Below are positions 53,375-61,091 of a stretch of 64,000 bases of DNA, in pieces. The position numbers were made by a program, and so were the translations under genes. Position 1 is the stretch's first letter; each line of letters begins with the position of its first letter. Below the pieces are notes generated by a model, which did no database searches, had not been told where the DNA came from, and saw only the letters and a list, made by a program, of their open reading frames with translations. Origin of the DNA: Eubacteriaceae bacterium (lineage in GTDB: Bacteria; Bacillota; Clostridia; Lachnospirales; Lachnospiraceae); the NCBI GenBank assembly GCA_902363805.1, contig CABJBF010000004.1, positions 186,001-250,000 of the forward strand, read 5' to 3'.

Positions 53375-54871
53375 ATGGCTCAAAAAGAATTTGAAAGAGG
53401 TGCGGGAATATTGATGCATATTAGTAGTATTCCTTCACCTTACGGAATAGGTTCTTTTGGAAAAAATGCATATGAATTTGTTGACAGATTAGTTGCTGCG
53501 AGACAAAAGTACTGGCAGGTTCTGCCACTTGGAACAACAAGTTATGGAGACAGCCCATACGCTTCTTTTTCTGCGTTTGCAGGTAATCCTTATTTTATCG
53601 ATTTGGATACATTAATTGAAGAAGGTCTTATTACAAAAGAATATGTAGATAGTTTTAGATGGAACATTGAAGAACAGTATGTTGACTATGGTTTGATATA
53701 TAATTCCAGATTTATTGTTTTAAAAGAAGCTTATAAGAATAGTAATCACAAGGCATTGAAAGAATATAAAGAATTTGTTAAAGAAAATGATTTTTGGATT
53801 GATGATTACTGCTTGTATTGTGTATGCAAAAATGATGCTGAGTCGACTTCGTGGCAGGATTGGGAAGAGGATATAAGATTCAGAAAGCAGGAAGCGTTAG
53901 ATAAAAAGATAGAAGAATTTTCAGATGAACTGGATTTTTATAGGTTTTTACAGTTTAAATTCTTCGAACAATGGTTTAAACTAAAAGAGTATGCCAACGA
54001 AAAAGGAATCGAAATAATAGGAGACATTCCAATTTATGTTGCTATGGATTCAGCAGATGTATGGTCTCATCCTGAAATTTTTCAGCTAGATGAGAATCTG
54101 GAGGCAAAAAAAGTGGCAGGAGTTCCGCCGGATGCTTTTTCTGATTTAGGTCAAAGATGGGGGAATCCGTTATATGATTGGAAAAAGTTAGAAAAAGATG
54201 ATTTTTCATGGTGGCGAAAGAGAATGGAACACTCCGCAAAATTATACGATATAGTTAGAATTGATCATTTTATTGGAATGACAAAATACTATACAATACC
54301 TGCAGAAGATGAGGATGCCAGAAACGGAAAATGGGAAAAAGGTCCGGGAATGAAACTTATAAAAGCTATATCAGAAGCAACGGGAGATAAGAAAATCATT
54401 GCTGAAGATTTAGGTGTAAAAATACCTGAAGTAGTGGAAGCCCTTGAAAAGAGTGGATTTCCTGGAATGAAGGTTTTAGAATTTGCATTTGACGGAGACA
54501 GAAAGAATGAGCATTTGCCATATTTTTGGACGCAGAATACTGTGGCTTATGGTGGAACTCATGATAACGATACCTTAATGGGATATTTTACAGGTTTGCA
54601 ATATTGGGAGTTAGGATACATAAGAGAGTTCTTAGAATGTAGACATGGCTCGATTGAAGATATTGTGGATAAATTATTTACATGCGCCTATGCCAGCGTG
54701 GCGAATGTTGTAATATTCCAAATGCAGGATGTTTTAAAAGTTGGCAATATTGGCAGAATGAATCTGCCATCATCAATGGGAACTAACTGGCGTTGGAGAA
54801 TGACCAAAAACCAGTTTGGTGATAAAGAAGTTGAGAGACTTAGATATTTAACCGATATATACGGCAGATAA
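53375..54871 (+). CDS. malQ: 4-alpha-glucanotransferase (amylomaltase, GH77)
   Basis: 498 residues, typical for bacterial GH77. Motifs: RGAGILMHISSIPSPYGIGSFG start, DIPIYVAMDSADVW, FSDLGQRWGNPLYDW, VRIDHFIGM (nucleophile Asp), IAEDLGVKIPEV (acid/base Glu) and YGGTHDNDT (transition-state Asp). It disproportionates maltodextrins in the cytoplasm. A GGAGG site precedes it, and the downstream lysA gene follows after 20 bases. Confidence 0.97.
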   Translation: MAQKEFERGAGILMHISSIPSPYGIGSFGKNAYEFVDRLVAARQKYWQVLPLGTTSYGDSPYASFSAFAGNPYFIDLDTLIEEGLITKEYVDSFRWNIEEQYVDYGLIYNSRFIVLKEAYKNSNHKALKEYKEFVKENDFWIDDYCLYCVCKNDAESTSWQDWEEDIRFRKQEALDKKIEEFSDELDFYRFLQFKFFEQWFKLKEYANEKGIEIIGDIPIYVAMDSADVWSHPEIFQLDENLEAKKVAGVPPDAFSDLGQRWGNPLYDWKKLEKDDFSWWRKRMEHSAKLYDIVRIDHFIGMTKYYTIPAEDEDARNGKWEKGPGMKLIKAISEATGDKKIIAEDLGVKIPEVVEALEKSGFPGMKVLEFAFDGDRKNEHLPYFWTQNTVAYGGTHDNDTLMGYFTGLQYWELGYIREFLECRHGSIEDIVDKLFTCAYASVANVVIFQMQDVLKVGNIGRMNLPSSMGTNWRWRMTKNQFGDKEVERLRYLTDIYGR

Positions 54872-54891
54872 TTATTAGGAGGACTGAAAAA

Positions 54892-56148
54892 ATGGAAAAG
54901 AAACCGTTTGTAACACTTGAACAACTTAAGGAAATTGAAAAGACTTATCCTACGCCATATCATATTTATGATGAAAAGGGTTTTATGGAGAATGCAAGAA
55001 AAGTTAATGAAGCATTTTCATGGAATAAGGGATTTAGAGAATATTTTGCTGTTAAAGCTGAACCAAATCCATTTATCATAAAGAAGTTAAAAGAAGTCGG
55101 ATGTGGTGTTGACTGTTCATCATATACAGAACTTATGATTGCTGACAAATTAGGGTTTAGAGACGATGAGATTATGTTCTCTTCAAATGAAACACCTGAA
55201 GGTGAATTTGGATATTGTGCAAAACTTGGCGGAATTATTAATCTTGATGATATTACAATGATTGATTTCATGGAAAAAGAAGCAGGCATTCCTGAAACTG
55301 TAAGTTGCAGATATAATCCGGGTGGAGTTTTTGAAGCATGTAACGGAATTATGGACAATCCGGGAGATGCTAAATACGGAATGACTCACGAGCAGATTAT
55401 TGAAGCTTATAAAATTTTAAAAGAAAAAGGCGTAAAGAATTTTGGAATTCATGCATTCTTAGCTAGTAATACAGTTACAAATGAATATTATCCTAGACTT
55501 GCTAAGACAATTTTTGAACTTGCAGTTGAGTTGAAGGAAAAGACTGGAGCACACATTAAATTCATCAATTTATCAGGTGGTGTTGGAATACCTTACAGAC
55601 CGGATCAGGAACCAAATGATATTATGGTTATTGGCGAGGGAGTAAGAAGAGTATATGAAGAGGTGCTTACACCTGCAGGAATGGATGATGTAGCTATTTA
55701 TACTGAAATGGGAAGATTCATGATGGGACCATACGGTGCACTTGTAACAAAGGCTGTACATGAAAAGCATATTTACAAAGAATATATTGGCGTAGATGCA
55801 TGTGCTGCTAACTTGATGAGACCTGCAATGTATGGAGCTTACCATCATATTACTGTTATGGGTAAGGAAAATGAACCTTGCGACCATACATATGATATTG
55901 TTGGTTCATTATGCGAAAATAATGACAAATTTGCAGTAGACAGAAAATTGCCAAAGATTGATATGGGAGATTTCCTTGTAATTCATGATTCAGGAGCTCA
56001 TGGATTCTCAATGGGATATAATTATAACGGAAGACTTCGTTCTGCAGAATTATTGTTACAGGAAGATGGAAGCGTAAAATTAATTCGTAGAGCAGAAACT
56101 CCAAAAGATTATTTTGCTACATTTGATTTCTGTGACATAATGAAATAG
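54892..56148 (+). CDS. lysA: Diaminopimelate decarboxylase (PLP-dependent, fold III)
   Basis: 418 residues. The PLP lysine is Lys55 in FAVKAEPNP. Other family segments are VDCSSYTELMIADKLGF, the glycine loop INLSGGVGIPYRP, EMGRFMMGPYGALVT and IVGSLCENNDKFA, the last contributing Cys-Glu to the second subunit's site. It makes lysine from meso-diaminopimelate. A related decarboxylase (D-ornithine/lysine type) cannot be fully excluded because the sequence deviates from the classic CESxD motif. AGGAGG is upstream. Confidence 0.85.
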   Translation: MEKKPFVTLEQLKEIEKTYPTPYHIYDEKGFMENARKVNEAFSWNKGFREYFAVKAEPNPFIIKKLKEVGCGVDCSSYTELMIADKLGFRDDEIMFSSNETPEGEFGYCAKLGGIINLDDITMIDFMEKEAGIPETVSCRYNPGGVFEACNGIMDNPGDAKYGMTHEQIIEAYKILKEKGVKNFGIHAFLASNTVTNEYYPRLAKTIFELAVELKEKTGAHIKFINLSGGVGIPYRPDQEPNDIMVIGEGVRRVYEEVLTPAGMDDVAIYTEMGRFMMGPYGALVTKAVHEKHIYKEYIGVDACAANLMRPAMYGAYHHITVMGKENEPCDHTYDIVGSLCENNDKFAVDRKLPKIDMGDFLVIHDSGAHGFSMGYNYNGRLRSAELLLQEDGSVKLIRRAETPKDYFATFDFCDIMK

Positions 56149-56162
56149 TCATGGAGGAAAAT

Positions 56163-57527
56163 ATGAGACAGATAATTAATGAGATTTCTAAGGGTAAAAA
56201 TATAGATGATAATCTAAAAAAATATGCAGATGGATTTAGCAAAATAAATAATAAATTTGCATATATCAGACTTGCGCTTAACTACTATACTTTTTTGCAG
56301 ATGCAGCAGGATGAAAATGATGTAATAAGTTCTGATATTGTCTTAGAATTAAATAAGATGAATGAAGTTATTGCAGACATGAGTGAAGAAGATATAAGTG
56401 TAGTTGAGGATATGCGTAATAACATCATTAGAAAAATGCAGGCCTTAACATATTATGTAGATAAGTATAATGTATACGAATTTGCGTACAACAGAGTTGA
56501 ATATAAATATCACGATTATGATATGCCGGCAAATTATAGTGATGAAGAATTTACAAGAAAAATAATGAAATATATATTCGATGATGAAGACGCGACAATA
56601 ATTAACAGTAAAATATGTGAAATTATAGGTCAGCTTCCAATCAGAATGACTAAATCAAAGTTTTTTGAATATGTAAATTCGGGATTAGATGTATATAATC
56701 AGGGCGAAAAGAGTAGTTTAGATGATTTTGTTTATAGAATAAGAACAAGTGCTATTTTAGAAGAAAAGGAAGATTACAAACTTTTATATCCGGAAATTCA
56801 TGATACATTTGAAGAATTAGATAAATATGATTTGAAGAATATAACAGAAGATGAAGTTAATGAATTTTCTGAAAAATTATCAGAGTTAACAGCTTATATT
56901 GATGATAATGTGTCTGCAAATATGATGATGCAGGAATTGATTAATGATGTTTTGCTTGTGCTATATACATCAGAGAGTCAGGAAAATGATGACATTACAG
57001 CAATATGTAGCGAAGTTGTCAGTGAAACTAATTTGATGTTTACAGGAAAATTTGCTCATAAGACAAATGAAGAATTAGAGGCGATGTTTGTTAAATTAGA
57101 AGGCAAACAGGAAGAACTTTATCACAATATAATGAATTACGATATTGTTGACCAGATATTAGATAAGAATAAAGATGACATTATCAGAAATAATCTTGAA
57201 AAAACATATGAAAAGGTATCAAGACTTCCTCTGTTAAATTCAGACAGTTTATTTGTGGAATTTGACAAAAAACAGGATAAGGATAAGGTAAATGAAGAAT
57301 ATTTAGAAAAGGTAAAGGAAAATCTGTACAAAGAATTTATCGACAAATTCGCTAATAGTCAGAGGCTGATAAAGAAGTCGATAATGTCTGCAACATTGAG
57401 TGAATTACCTGTATTTTTCAACAATATAAGTGAATTACAGGATTTCGTATACAATTGTTTAAAGGGATGTACTGATATGGCAGAAAAAAAAGGATGCTTA
57501 GAAATTATTTCATCGATGATTGTATAA
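56163..57527 (+). CDS. Unknown cytoplasmic helical protein
   Basis: 454 residues from ATG 56163, which has GGAGG at the right distance; the frame also opens 4 codons earlier at 56151. No membrane segment, signal peptide or catalytic motif is visible. The sequence is acidic, rich in Asp/Glu/Asn and apparently all-helical, with long amphipathic stretches. I do not recognise a family. It follows lysA by 14 bases and abuts the next gene, so it belongs to the malQ-lysA-to-gerW run of same-strand genes. Confidence 0.75.
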   Translation: MRQIINEISKGKNIDDNLKKYADGFSKINNKFAYIRLALNYYTFLQMQQDENDVISSDIVLELNKMNEVIADMSEEDISVVEDMRNNIIRKMQALTYYVDKYNVYEFAYNRVEYKYHDYDMPANYSDEEFTRKIMKYIFDDEDATIINSKICEIIGQLPIRMTKSKFFEYVNSGLDVYNQGEKSSLDDFVYRIRTSAILEEKEDYKLLYPEIHDTFEELDKYDLKNITEDEVNEFSEKLSELTAYIDDNVSANMMMQELINDVLLVLYTSESQENDDITAICSEVVSETNLMFTGKFAHKTNEELEAMFVKLEGKQEELYHNIMNYDIVDQILDKNKDDIIRNNLEKTYEKVSRLPLLNSDSLFVEFDKKQDKDKVNEEYLEKVKENLYKEFIDKFANSQRLIKKSIMSATLSELPVFFNNISELQDFVYNCLKGCTDMAEKKGCLEIISSMIV

Positions 57528-57539
57528 ATGGAGGTGCAT

Positions 57540-57863
57540 ATGAAATGGTGCGATGATTTGTATATAGGACATGAAGCAATGGACGATAAGGATAATATTG
57601 TCTCTAAAATAAAAGAAGGAAAAATGCAGTTTAATATTTATGTATTGGCTGCACCCTTCAATGATACGGATGTCCTTGACATTTATCCGTCATATGTGCT
57701 CTTACAAAAGAGATATCTTAATTCGGAACTTATGATTTATGGTATAGCTAAAGGCAAGGAAGAAGCTTATGATATGACCCAGTTGATTATTATGGATTGT
57801 TTCCGCGCAACCGGGCAATTTAAACTAAAGGAATATATGGAAAATAATCATAGTTTCACTTGA
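57540..57863 (+). CDS. Unknown small protein, conserved-looking, upstream of the DUF2953/gerW pair
   Basis: 107 residues from ATG 57540; GGAGGT lies 6 bases upstream, so the ATG at 57528 is part of the leader. Mixed alpha/beta, soluble, no recognised motif. The text MKWCDDLYIGHEAMDDKDNIVSKI and LDIYPSYVLLQKRYL suggests a compact cytoplasmic domain. It is tightly packed between the helical unknown and the DUF2953 gene. Confidence 0.75.
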   Translation: MKWCDDLYIGHEAMDDKDNIVSKIKEGKMQFNIYVLAAPFNDTDVLDIYPSYVLLQKRYLNSELMIYGIAKGKEEAYDMTQLIIMDCFRATGQFKLKEYMENNHSFT

Positions 57864-57882
57864 TTGCAACAGAAGGAGTAAA

Positions 57883-58878
57883 ATGTTACATATTTTATTA
57901 ATTTTATTAAAAATAATAGGAATTATTCTGCTGGCAAGTCTTGCTTTAGTTGCGCTGTTGTTTATTTTACCGGCATCATATAAGATTGAAGGAATAAAAA
58001 ATAAAGAACAAAGTTATTTAACAATTCATGGTGGATGGCTTTTTCATCTTCTTCATTTTAATATGGAATACAGTGAAGAACTGAAGTATTCATTGAGAAT
58101 TTTTGGATTAAAAATTTTTAGTGATGATACTGATGAAAATGAATATGATTCTTATGAAACATTTGAAAATGACAAAAAATATGAAAAACGTGGCAGTACA
58201 GAAGATAATGATAAAAATATGAATTCTGTAGAGAGTGACGATTTCATAAAAGCCGGACAAGAATTTAAGGGTGATAACATTGAGGAAAATGCTTCGGCAA
58301 ACAACCAGAAACATTTAGATAAAGAAAGTGTAGATGAACGTCAGTCTTATATTAACAAAGAAGAATCATCAACCGATGAAGAGAATAGTGATTTAGACTA
58401 TAAAGTAAAGCAGTTAATAGAGTTTATTAAAAATATATGGTTTAAATGTAGAAAACTATTTGGTAAAATAAAGCATAAGGTTCGAAGCACAAAACACAAA
58501 TTTAAAAATAATCAAAAAAAATTTAAATATTTAATAGAGTATTTAAAGAGTGAAGAAGTAAAAACTGCATATAACTATATTAAAAGTAAGACAAGTCAGA
58601 TTGTAAAGTTACTGAAACCTAAAAAAATAAGAGGAAAACTTGAGTTTGGATTTGAAAGTCCGGACAAGACGGGGAAGATGCTTGGAGTTATTGCAGTTGT
58701 ATGTACTGCGTTAAAGCTTAATATGGATAATTTTCAAATAGAACCTGATTTTGAAAACAAGAAATTTAATGGAATAATCAAGGCATGGGGACATTTTTCT
58801 ATAGGAGTTGTAGGTGTTTATATTTTACAGATTTATATGAAAGATGAAGTGCATGCCGTTATTGATAAGTTTAGTTGA
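57883..58878 (+). CDS. DUF2953-domain membrane-associated protein (YtfI-like)
   Basis: 331 residues. An N-terminal membrane helix (~5-30) is followed by a DUF2953 region starting with ILPASYKIEGIKNKEQSYLTIHGGWLFHLLHFN. A highly charged linker (~85-165) and a Lys-rich coiled part (~175-235) come next. The C-terminal conserved part (KPKKIRGKLEFGFESPDKTGKMLGV...PDFENKKFNGIIKAWGHFSIG) completes it. In Bacillus the ytfI-ytfJ pair is similarly adjacent and linked to sporulation. Here it precedes the GerW/YtfJ gene directly, with a 4-base overlap of the longest frames. Confidence 0.88.
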   Translation: MLHILLILLKIIGIILLASLALVALLFILPASYKIEGIKNKEQSYLTIHGGWLFHLLHFNMEYSEELKYSLRIFGLKIFSDDTDENEYDSYETFENDKKYEKRGSTEDNDKNMNSVESDDFIKAGQEFKGDNIEENASANNQKHLDKESVDERQSYINKEESSTDEENSDLDYKVKQLIEFIKNIWFKCRKLFGKIKHKVRSTKHKFKNNQKKFKYLIEYLKSEEVKTAYNYIKSKTSQIVKLLKPKKIRGKLEFGFESPDKTGKMLGVIAVVCTALKLNMDNFQIEPDFENKKFNGIIKAWGHFSIGVVGVYILQIYMKDEVHAVIDKFS

Positions 58879-58892
58879 CAGGAGGTATTTAT

Positions 58893-59243
58893 ATGTCAGA
58901 AGATAGAAAAGCCACAGATGATTTACTAAGAGCAATGGAAAAATTTATTACTACAAAATCTGTTGTAGGTGAAGCAATAACTGTTGGAGATACAATTATT
59001 CTTCCTATGGCTGATGTTTCTTTTGGAATGGGTGTTGGTACTTTTTCAAAAGATACAAGTGCAGGTGGAGGAGTTGGTGGAAAGATAACACCAAGTGCCG
59101 TATTGGTTATAAAAGATGGTTCTTCAAAACTTATCAGTATAAATGACCAGGATGGGTTCTCGAGAATCATTGATATGGTTCCTGATATTGTTAATAAATT
59201 TACAAGTAAAAATGATGATGCAGATACATTTGATGAAGAGTAA
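58893..59243 (+). CDS. gerW: GerW/YtfJ-family sporulation protein
   Basis: 116 residues from ATG 58893 behind CAGGAGGT. The YtfJ signature is clear: VVGEAITVGDTIILPMADVSFGMGVG followed by a glycine-rich GGGVGGKITPSAVLVIKDG segment. In Bacillus it is a forespore product affecting germination. The pairing with the DUF2953 gene is conserved. It suggests the host can sporulate, or descends from spore formers; asporogenous Lachnospiraceae also keep such genes. Confidence 0.93.
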   Translation: MSEDRKATDDLLRAMEKFITTKSVVGEAITVGDTIILPMADVSFGMGVGTFSKDTSAGGGVGGKITPSAVLVIKDGSSKLISINDQDGFSRIIDMVPDIVNKFTSKNDDADTFDEE

Positions 59244-59363
59244 ATGAAAATTAAGAATTATTACAATTGATTTTAGAAATAAATTAATAAAAATGGCTTG
59301 TTTATAGGTTATTTTTATTAATTTTTTTCATATAATATCTATATAAAAACACTAGGAATTAAA

Positions 59364-59507
59364 ATGGGAAAAGTTTGTGGATTTGCTCTATTTTGGGTTG
59401 CGCTTGGAATGACTATAGCGTTAATAATAAGTAGCACTTTTTTAGTGGTCTGCTTGATAATTATGTGCCTGATTTTAGGGTATAATCTTTTTTGCTCATG
59501 CAAATAA
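59364..59507 (+). CDS. Small hydrophobic membrane protein (47 aa)
   Basis: Reads MGKVCGFALFWVALGMTI... and ends in LILGYNLFCSCK with stop TAA at 59505-59507. Two hydrophobic segments (~5-24 and ~26-42) and a cysteine-rich end are visible. Upstream, TATAAT at 59331-59336 could be a -10 and CTAGGAATT a weak ribosome binding site. Peptides of this form, 'MGK.CGFALFW...' to 'LGYNLFCC', are familiar to me from clostridial genomes, but I cannot verify that here. Function unknown. Confidence 0.7.
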   Translation: MGKVCGFALFWVALGMTIALIISSTFLVVCLIIMCLILGYNLFCSCK

Positions 59508-59529
59508 AATACAGAAAGGTAAATGAACA

Positions 59530-60405
59530 ATGAACATAGCAGATTTATTTGAAGAAGGAAAAACAATATTTTCTTTTGAGGTATTCCCACCAAAGAAAGA
59601 AAGTGGAATAGAAACGGTATATGACACAATAGAAAAACTTACAGATTTGAAACCTGATTTTATTAGTGTTACTTATGGAGCAGGTGGAAGTGGAGTAACA
59701 AATCCTATAACAAAGGATATTTGCTCAAAAATTAAGAATGAATATAAATTAGAAACAATAGCTCATTTGTCATGCATTAATAACACAAAGGATGAAATAG
59801 ATAAGATTCTTGAAGAATTAAAAAAAGAGGGAATAGACAATATTTTAGCCTTAAGAGGTGACAGAGTTGAAGGGTTAGAGCCTAAAAAAGATTTTACATA
59901 TGCATCTGATTTGACTAAATATATTATGGACAAGGGCGGATTTCATGTTTCAGGAGCATGCTATCCTGAAGTACATATGGAAGCAAAAGATGCAGTTGAT
60001 GATATAAAGAACTTAAAGAAAAAAGTGGATGCAGGAGCAGACCATTTGATTTCTCAGTTATTTTTTGATAATAGAGTATTCTACGATTTTTTGGAAAGAG
60101 CCAGAATTGCAGATATTAATGTACCGATTGAAGCCGGAATTATGCCTGTAACAAGTAAGAGCCAGATTGAAAGAATGGTTACAATGTGTGGAGCAAGTAT
60201 TCCTGCATCATTATCAAGAATAATGCAGAGATATGAATCAAATCCGGAAGCTTTAAGAGATGCAGGAATTGCATATGCGATTAATCAGATTATTGATTTG
60301 GCAGCTAATGGAATTGATGGTGTACATATTTATACAATGAACAACCCTTATGTAGCAAGAAAAATTACAGAAGGAGTTGAAAGTGTGGTTAAGCACAACA
60401 GATAA
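59530..60405 (+). CDS. metF: Methylenetetrahydrofolate reductase
   Basis: 291 residues, a TIM-barrel. Characteristic segments: IFSFEVFPPKKESGIET, FISVTYGAGGSG, ILALRGDR, DHLISQLFFDN and EAGIMPVTSKSQI. It reduces methylene-THF to methyl-THF, the methyl donor for MetH encoded two genes on. The spacing to the activation-domain gene is 8 bases, so the three form one methionine-synthesis operon. Confidence 0.97.
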   Translation: MNIADLFEEGKTIFSFEVFPPKKESGIETVYDTIEKLTDLKPDFISVTYGAGGSGVTNPITKDICSKIKNEYKLETIAHLSCINNTKDEIDKILEELKKEGIDNILALRGDRVEGLEPKKDFTYASDLTKYIMDKGGFHVSGACYPEVHMEAKDAVDDIKNLKKKVDAGADHLISQLFFDNRVFYDFLERARIADINVPIEAGIMPVTSKSQIERMVTMCGASIPASLSRIMQRYESNPEALRDAGIAYAINQIIDLAANGIDGVHIYTMNNPYVARKITEGVESVVKHNR

Positions 60406-60413
60406 GGAATAAA

Positions 60414-61091
60414 ATGAGAGATAAAGACATAATACTTGACTATGTAAATGTAAATGAAGCTTTAAGATATTTAGGATATGGGGATAATAAACCTGACGAT
60501 AATACAAAAAAATTATTGGATATATGTAGTGAAGAATTGCTAAAGGTTATACAGCCTAAATATGTTTATAGAGTATTTGATTTAAATGAAGATTATTCTA
60601 TAGATGGTGTGGATTTTGAATTAAAAGGAGAGGCAATAAAAAATCATCTTAAAGGATGTGAAAAAATTGCTATGATGTGCGTTACATTATCTGCTGGAGT
60701 GGATTCTTTAATTAGAAGAAAACAGATAGGAGATATGGCACAGGCTGCCATAATTGATAGTATGGCTTCGGCTGCTGTAGAACAGGTATGCGACAAGGTT
60801 GAAGAAATTATAAAAAAAGAATTTCCTAATTACGAATATACATGGAGATTTGGCATAGGATATGATGATTTTCCGTTAGAATTGCAACAACAGTTTTTAA
60901 ATGTTGTAAATGCATCAAAACAGATAGGCGTATGTGTTAATGATAGTTTTATGCTTACACCTACAAAATCAGTTACATGTATTATTGGTATGGGATATAA
61001 TCTTAAGACATCAAACAAGAAAAGTTGTGATAATTGTAGCTTTAGAGAAAAATGCCAATATAGGAAGGCGGGAAAGAACTGTGGACGTTAA
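60414..61091 (+). CDS. Stand-alone methionine synthase activation (AdoMet-binding) domain protein
   Basis: 225 residues. The C-terminal MetH reactivation domain appears as its own protein: MASAAVEQVCDKVEEIIKKEF, RFGIGYDDFPLELQQQFLNVVNASKQIGVCVNDSFMLTPTKSVTCIIGMG. It ends with a cysteine-rich tail (CDNCSFREKCQYRKAGKNC). In one-piece MetH this domain binds S-adenosylmethionine to rescue oxidised cob(II)alamin. Its separation explains why the following metH is short. The stop overlaps the metH GTG start by 11 bases. Confidence 0.92.
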   Translation: MRDKDIILDYVNVNEALRYLGYGDNKPDDNTKKLLDICSEELLKVIQPKYVYRVFDLNEDYSIDGVDFELKGEAIKNHLKGCEKIAMMCVTLSAGVDSLIRRKQIGDMAQAAIIDSMASAAVEQVCDKVEEIIKKEFPNYEYTWRFGIGYDDFPLELQQQFLNVVNASKQIGVCVNDSFMLTPTKSVTCIIGMGYNLKTSNKKSCDNCSFREKCQYRKAGKNCGR

